A DNA stretch of 8,289 nucleotides, from positions 1 to 8,289 of the forward strand of contig JAQCDI010000104.1 of NCBI GenBank assembly GCA_027620595.1, given 5' to 3'. Under the pieces are notes generated by a model. It ran no database searches. It saw nothing but the letters and a program-made list of their open reading frames with translations, and had not been told where the DNA came from. Positions within the stretch are counted from its first letter, which is position 1. The number at the start of each line of letters is the position of its first letter. The position numbers and the translations under genes are program-made. The DNA is from Bacteroidota bacterium (GTDB taxonomy: Bacteria; Bacteroidota; Rhodothermia; Rhodothermales; UBA10348). Below, one piece after another: positions 6,682-8,289 of this stretch.

Positions 6682-7317
6682 TCAGCAAGCCATCGGATAG
6701 GGGTGATGGGGTGGTTCGGCGGCGCGGTGCCACGACGGCGTGTTGGTCCGCCATTGCCAGGTGGCATAAGCGGCACCCAGGGCGGCCAGTTCATGGTCGG
6801 ATCCCACCGCTGTGGGAAGATGTCGCATTCCCATGGCAGGCAACGACTTAAGGATGTGCTGTCGTGCGCTCTCATCCGACTTGATGCGCGTGGCGAGCGC
6901 CGGGTCGAGCCCCGCGAGCACCAGCGATCCCATCGGGTGTACCTCGACGATCCGGGCCGCCGGGTGGGCGCGTTGCAGCAGTCCGGCCAGGTGGACGCCG
7001 CGCAGGGTAAGGTAGGCCATGCGGGTCATCGTGGGGGTCATGATCGTGCCGGATGGCAGGCCTCTTGCGGTCAGCACACGGCGCAGATCACGGTCCCGTG
7101 CGCGGTCGCCGCCCCCGTCCTGATAGGAGAGTGGCGCATCCAGTCCGAGGGTCACGTCAGTACCGGCGTGACGGGAGACGACCGACAGCACATCCCCGTC
7201 ATTGAGGCCACAATAGAGTGCCCGCAGGTGCAGCACGCCGTCCGCGGCGTCAAACACGGCGCACGCCGTATCCGCAGCGTTGGAAGGGCCCGACAGATCC
7301 AGTCCGATGACCGTCAT
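6682..7317 (-). CDS. DUF429 family protein, predicted RNase H-like fold
   Basis: A 211-residue cytoplasmic protein matching DUF429 by its pattern: GLDLSG at 5-10 (first strand Asp7), LGLDAPLSY at 57-65 (Asp60), an Arg/Asp-rich segment near 72-80 ending in LRR, the TPTMTRMAYLTLRG helix start (94-107), IVEVHPMGSL (123-131, Glu125) and a final SDHELAALGAAYA helix (173-185, Asp174). Acidic residues at the ends of these elements fit the RNase H-like metal site predicted for the family. No biochemical activity is established for it that I know of. A Pro/His-rich tail (about 190-211) extends past the last conserved helix. The start ATG overlaps the TGA of the upstream renalase-like gene (7314-7317), and the next gene starts 3 bases after its stop. 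Being locked between two flavoenzymes hints at a role beyond generic nucleic-acid cleavage. Confidence 0.85.
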   Translation of the reverse strand: MTVIGLDLSGPSNAADTACAVFDAADGVLHLRALYCGLNDGDVLSVVSRHAGTDVTLGLDAPLSYQDGGGDRARDRDLRRVLTARGLPSGTIMTPTMTRMAYLTLRGVHLAGLLQRAHPAARIVEVHPMGSLVLAGLDPALATRIKSDESARQHILKSLPAMGMRHLPTAVGSDHELAALGAAYATWQWRTNTPSWHRAAEPPHHPYPMAC

Positions 7318-8289
7318 ACCGATTCTATCGATGTAAATAGGGAAGCCTGTACCTCCGGGGCCGGGCGTACCGAACCGCTATCATCCTGCCCAAGCAGGCG
7401 ACCAGCGGCCGCCATGCCGCTCAAGAGGGCACCCTCCACCGTTCCACCCTGGGCCCAGTCACCGCAGGCAATCAGCTGCTGATCCGGGTCCCAACTGCAT
7501 TCGATTCCGGCCGGTTGGGATGGCTGGGCGAACCGCCAGCGATGGGCGCGTTGCCATGCCATTTCCGGTAGCGGTTGCCCGAGAAGATCAGAGAAGCTGC
7601 TCTTGAGCTCTGCCAGCGCGCACTCGGTCTCGGCTTCCAGATGCTCGAGGGTCCATTCCAGACCGGCGTGCAGCACCCAGGCATCCAGTCCGGTTCGGCC
7701 GGGAAGGGCGGAAGAGCGGATCACCCGGTCCAGGATGCCGGTGTCCGGATGGGTTGCCGACCACGTGGCAGGCAACGGGTCGTCCGAAGCCAACATGACC
7801 GTCCAGGTGGGCGTCATGGTCACGGAAGACAGGTCCCGGACGATGGTCGGACTGACCCCGGAGAGCAGGGCCGACGCCTGTGGGGCCGGGATGGCCACGA
7901 CCACGGCATCGAAGCCTTCCCGTAGCGAGCCCGATTCGGTGTGGAGCGTCCAGTGCGCTCCCGATCGGACCAATCCCGTGACGCGGACCTCCGTTTCGAT
8001 GTGCAGGTCGGAGGCCAGGTGACGGGCCAGGGCGTGCATGCCGGGTACGGCGGTCCAGGTGTCGGTCAGCCAGGCCGCATCGTTTTCAGTCCTCGGGATC
8101 AGGCCGGTGCGGGCAATCAATCCCTGCCGCGCCCAGGCCCGCGCCCAGGGCTTGAGACGCTCATCGGTGAAGGTCAGGAATGGAGCGCCGTGGTCCACGC
8201 TGCCGCCGTCGAAGAGGCGCGTGGAGGTGCGGCCGCCCGGGCCCCTGCCTTTGTCGAAGACGGTCACATCCATCGCGTGGTCCTGCAGG
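7314..8289 (-). CDS. Renalase/COG3380-like NAD(P)/FAD-dependent oxidoreductase, 5' end outside window
   Basis: The reading frame stays open through the right edge. The ATG at 8273 is internal: the five codons before it (LQDHA) continue a typical Rossmann helix leading into MDVTVFDKGRGPGGR. The true start and the GxGxxG motif should lie about 20 residues further right, outside the window. About 324 residues are visible, close to full length for this family of roughly 330-350. Seen: FDKGRGPGGRTSTR (ribose-binding acid and GG motif), VDHGAPFLT, VVVAIPAPQA in the middle, HRWRFAQP, and the C-terminal CGDWAQGGTVEGALLSG FAD-contact motif with its following Ala-rich helix. Members resemble renalase, which oxidises isomers of dihydronicotinamide dinucleotides; that activity is only a suggestion here. 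Its stop overlaps the DUF429 start as ATGA, making it the first visible gene of the four-gene array. Confidence 0.9.
   Translation of the reverse strand, partial: LQDHAMDVTVFDKGRGPGGRTSTRLFDGGSVDHGAPFLTFTDERLKPWARAWARQGLIARTGLIPRTENDAAWLTDTWTAVPGMHALARHLASDLHIETEVRVTGLVRSGAHWTLHTESGSLREGFDAVVVAIPAPQASALLSGVSPTIVRDLSSVTMTPTWTVMLASDDPLPATWSATHPDTGILDRVIRSSALPGRTGLDAWVLHAGLEWTLEHLEAETECALAELKSSFSDLLGQPLPEMAWQRAHRWRFAQPSQPAGIECSWDPDQQLIACGDWAQGGTVEGALLSGMAAAGRLLGQDDSGSVRPAPEVQASLFTSIESV

Noticed and set aside
8271..8273. ATG at 8273 as the start of the renalase-like gene.
   Set aside because: The frame continues to the right edge with residues fitting the preceding Rossmann helix, and a start here would delete the essential dinucleotide-binding motif.

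Overview
The window is ordinary-looking chromosomal DNA that is GC-rich by eye and densely packed with genes. It holds eight protein-coding genes, two of them cut by the window edges. I see no RNA genes, insertion sequences, CRISPR arrays or phage genes, and no stretch without a gene longer than about 110 bases. None of the starts I examined is preceded by a recognisable Shine-Dalgarno sequence, and the secreted M1 peptidase and HupE/UreJ2 proteins are of kinds common in Bacteroidota and relatives. High GC plus leaders without Shine-Dalgarno suggests a GC-rich member of the Bacteroidota/Rhodothermota (Rhodothermales/Balneolales-like) group. This is inference from style, not from a marker gene.

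Left part (1-2520, minus strand): a HupE/UreJ-type membrane protein (1903-2520) is followed 88 bases later by a secreted gluzincin (M1) metallopeptidase (1-1814) that runs off the left edge. No promoter-like sequence is obvious in the gap, so they may be co-transcribed. The gap carries a 12-bp palindrome and one half of a 10-bp direct repeat.

Middle part (2586-4625, plus strand): a proline iminopeptidase, divergent from hupE across a 65-base gap, is followed by a lipoprotein of the calcineurin-like metallophosphoesterase fold. The latter ends only 11 bases from the convergent SDR gene.

Right part (4637-8289, minus strand): four genes in one tight array read leftward. They are a renalase/COG3380-like FAD oxidoreductase (N-terminus outside the window), a DUF429 RNase H-fold protein, a second FAD-dependent amine-oxidase/desaturase-like oxidoreductase, and a short-chain dehydrogenase. 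Two of the three junctions are ATGA overlaps and the third is a 3-base gap, so they are almost certainly one transcript with coupled translation. The SDR has the Asn, Ser and Lys of the catalytic tetrad but an Ile where the Tyr should be. An uncharacterised redox pathway encoded by two flavoproteins, a tyrosine-less SDR and a DUF429 protein is the most interesting content here. Its substrate cannot be told from the sequence.
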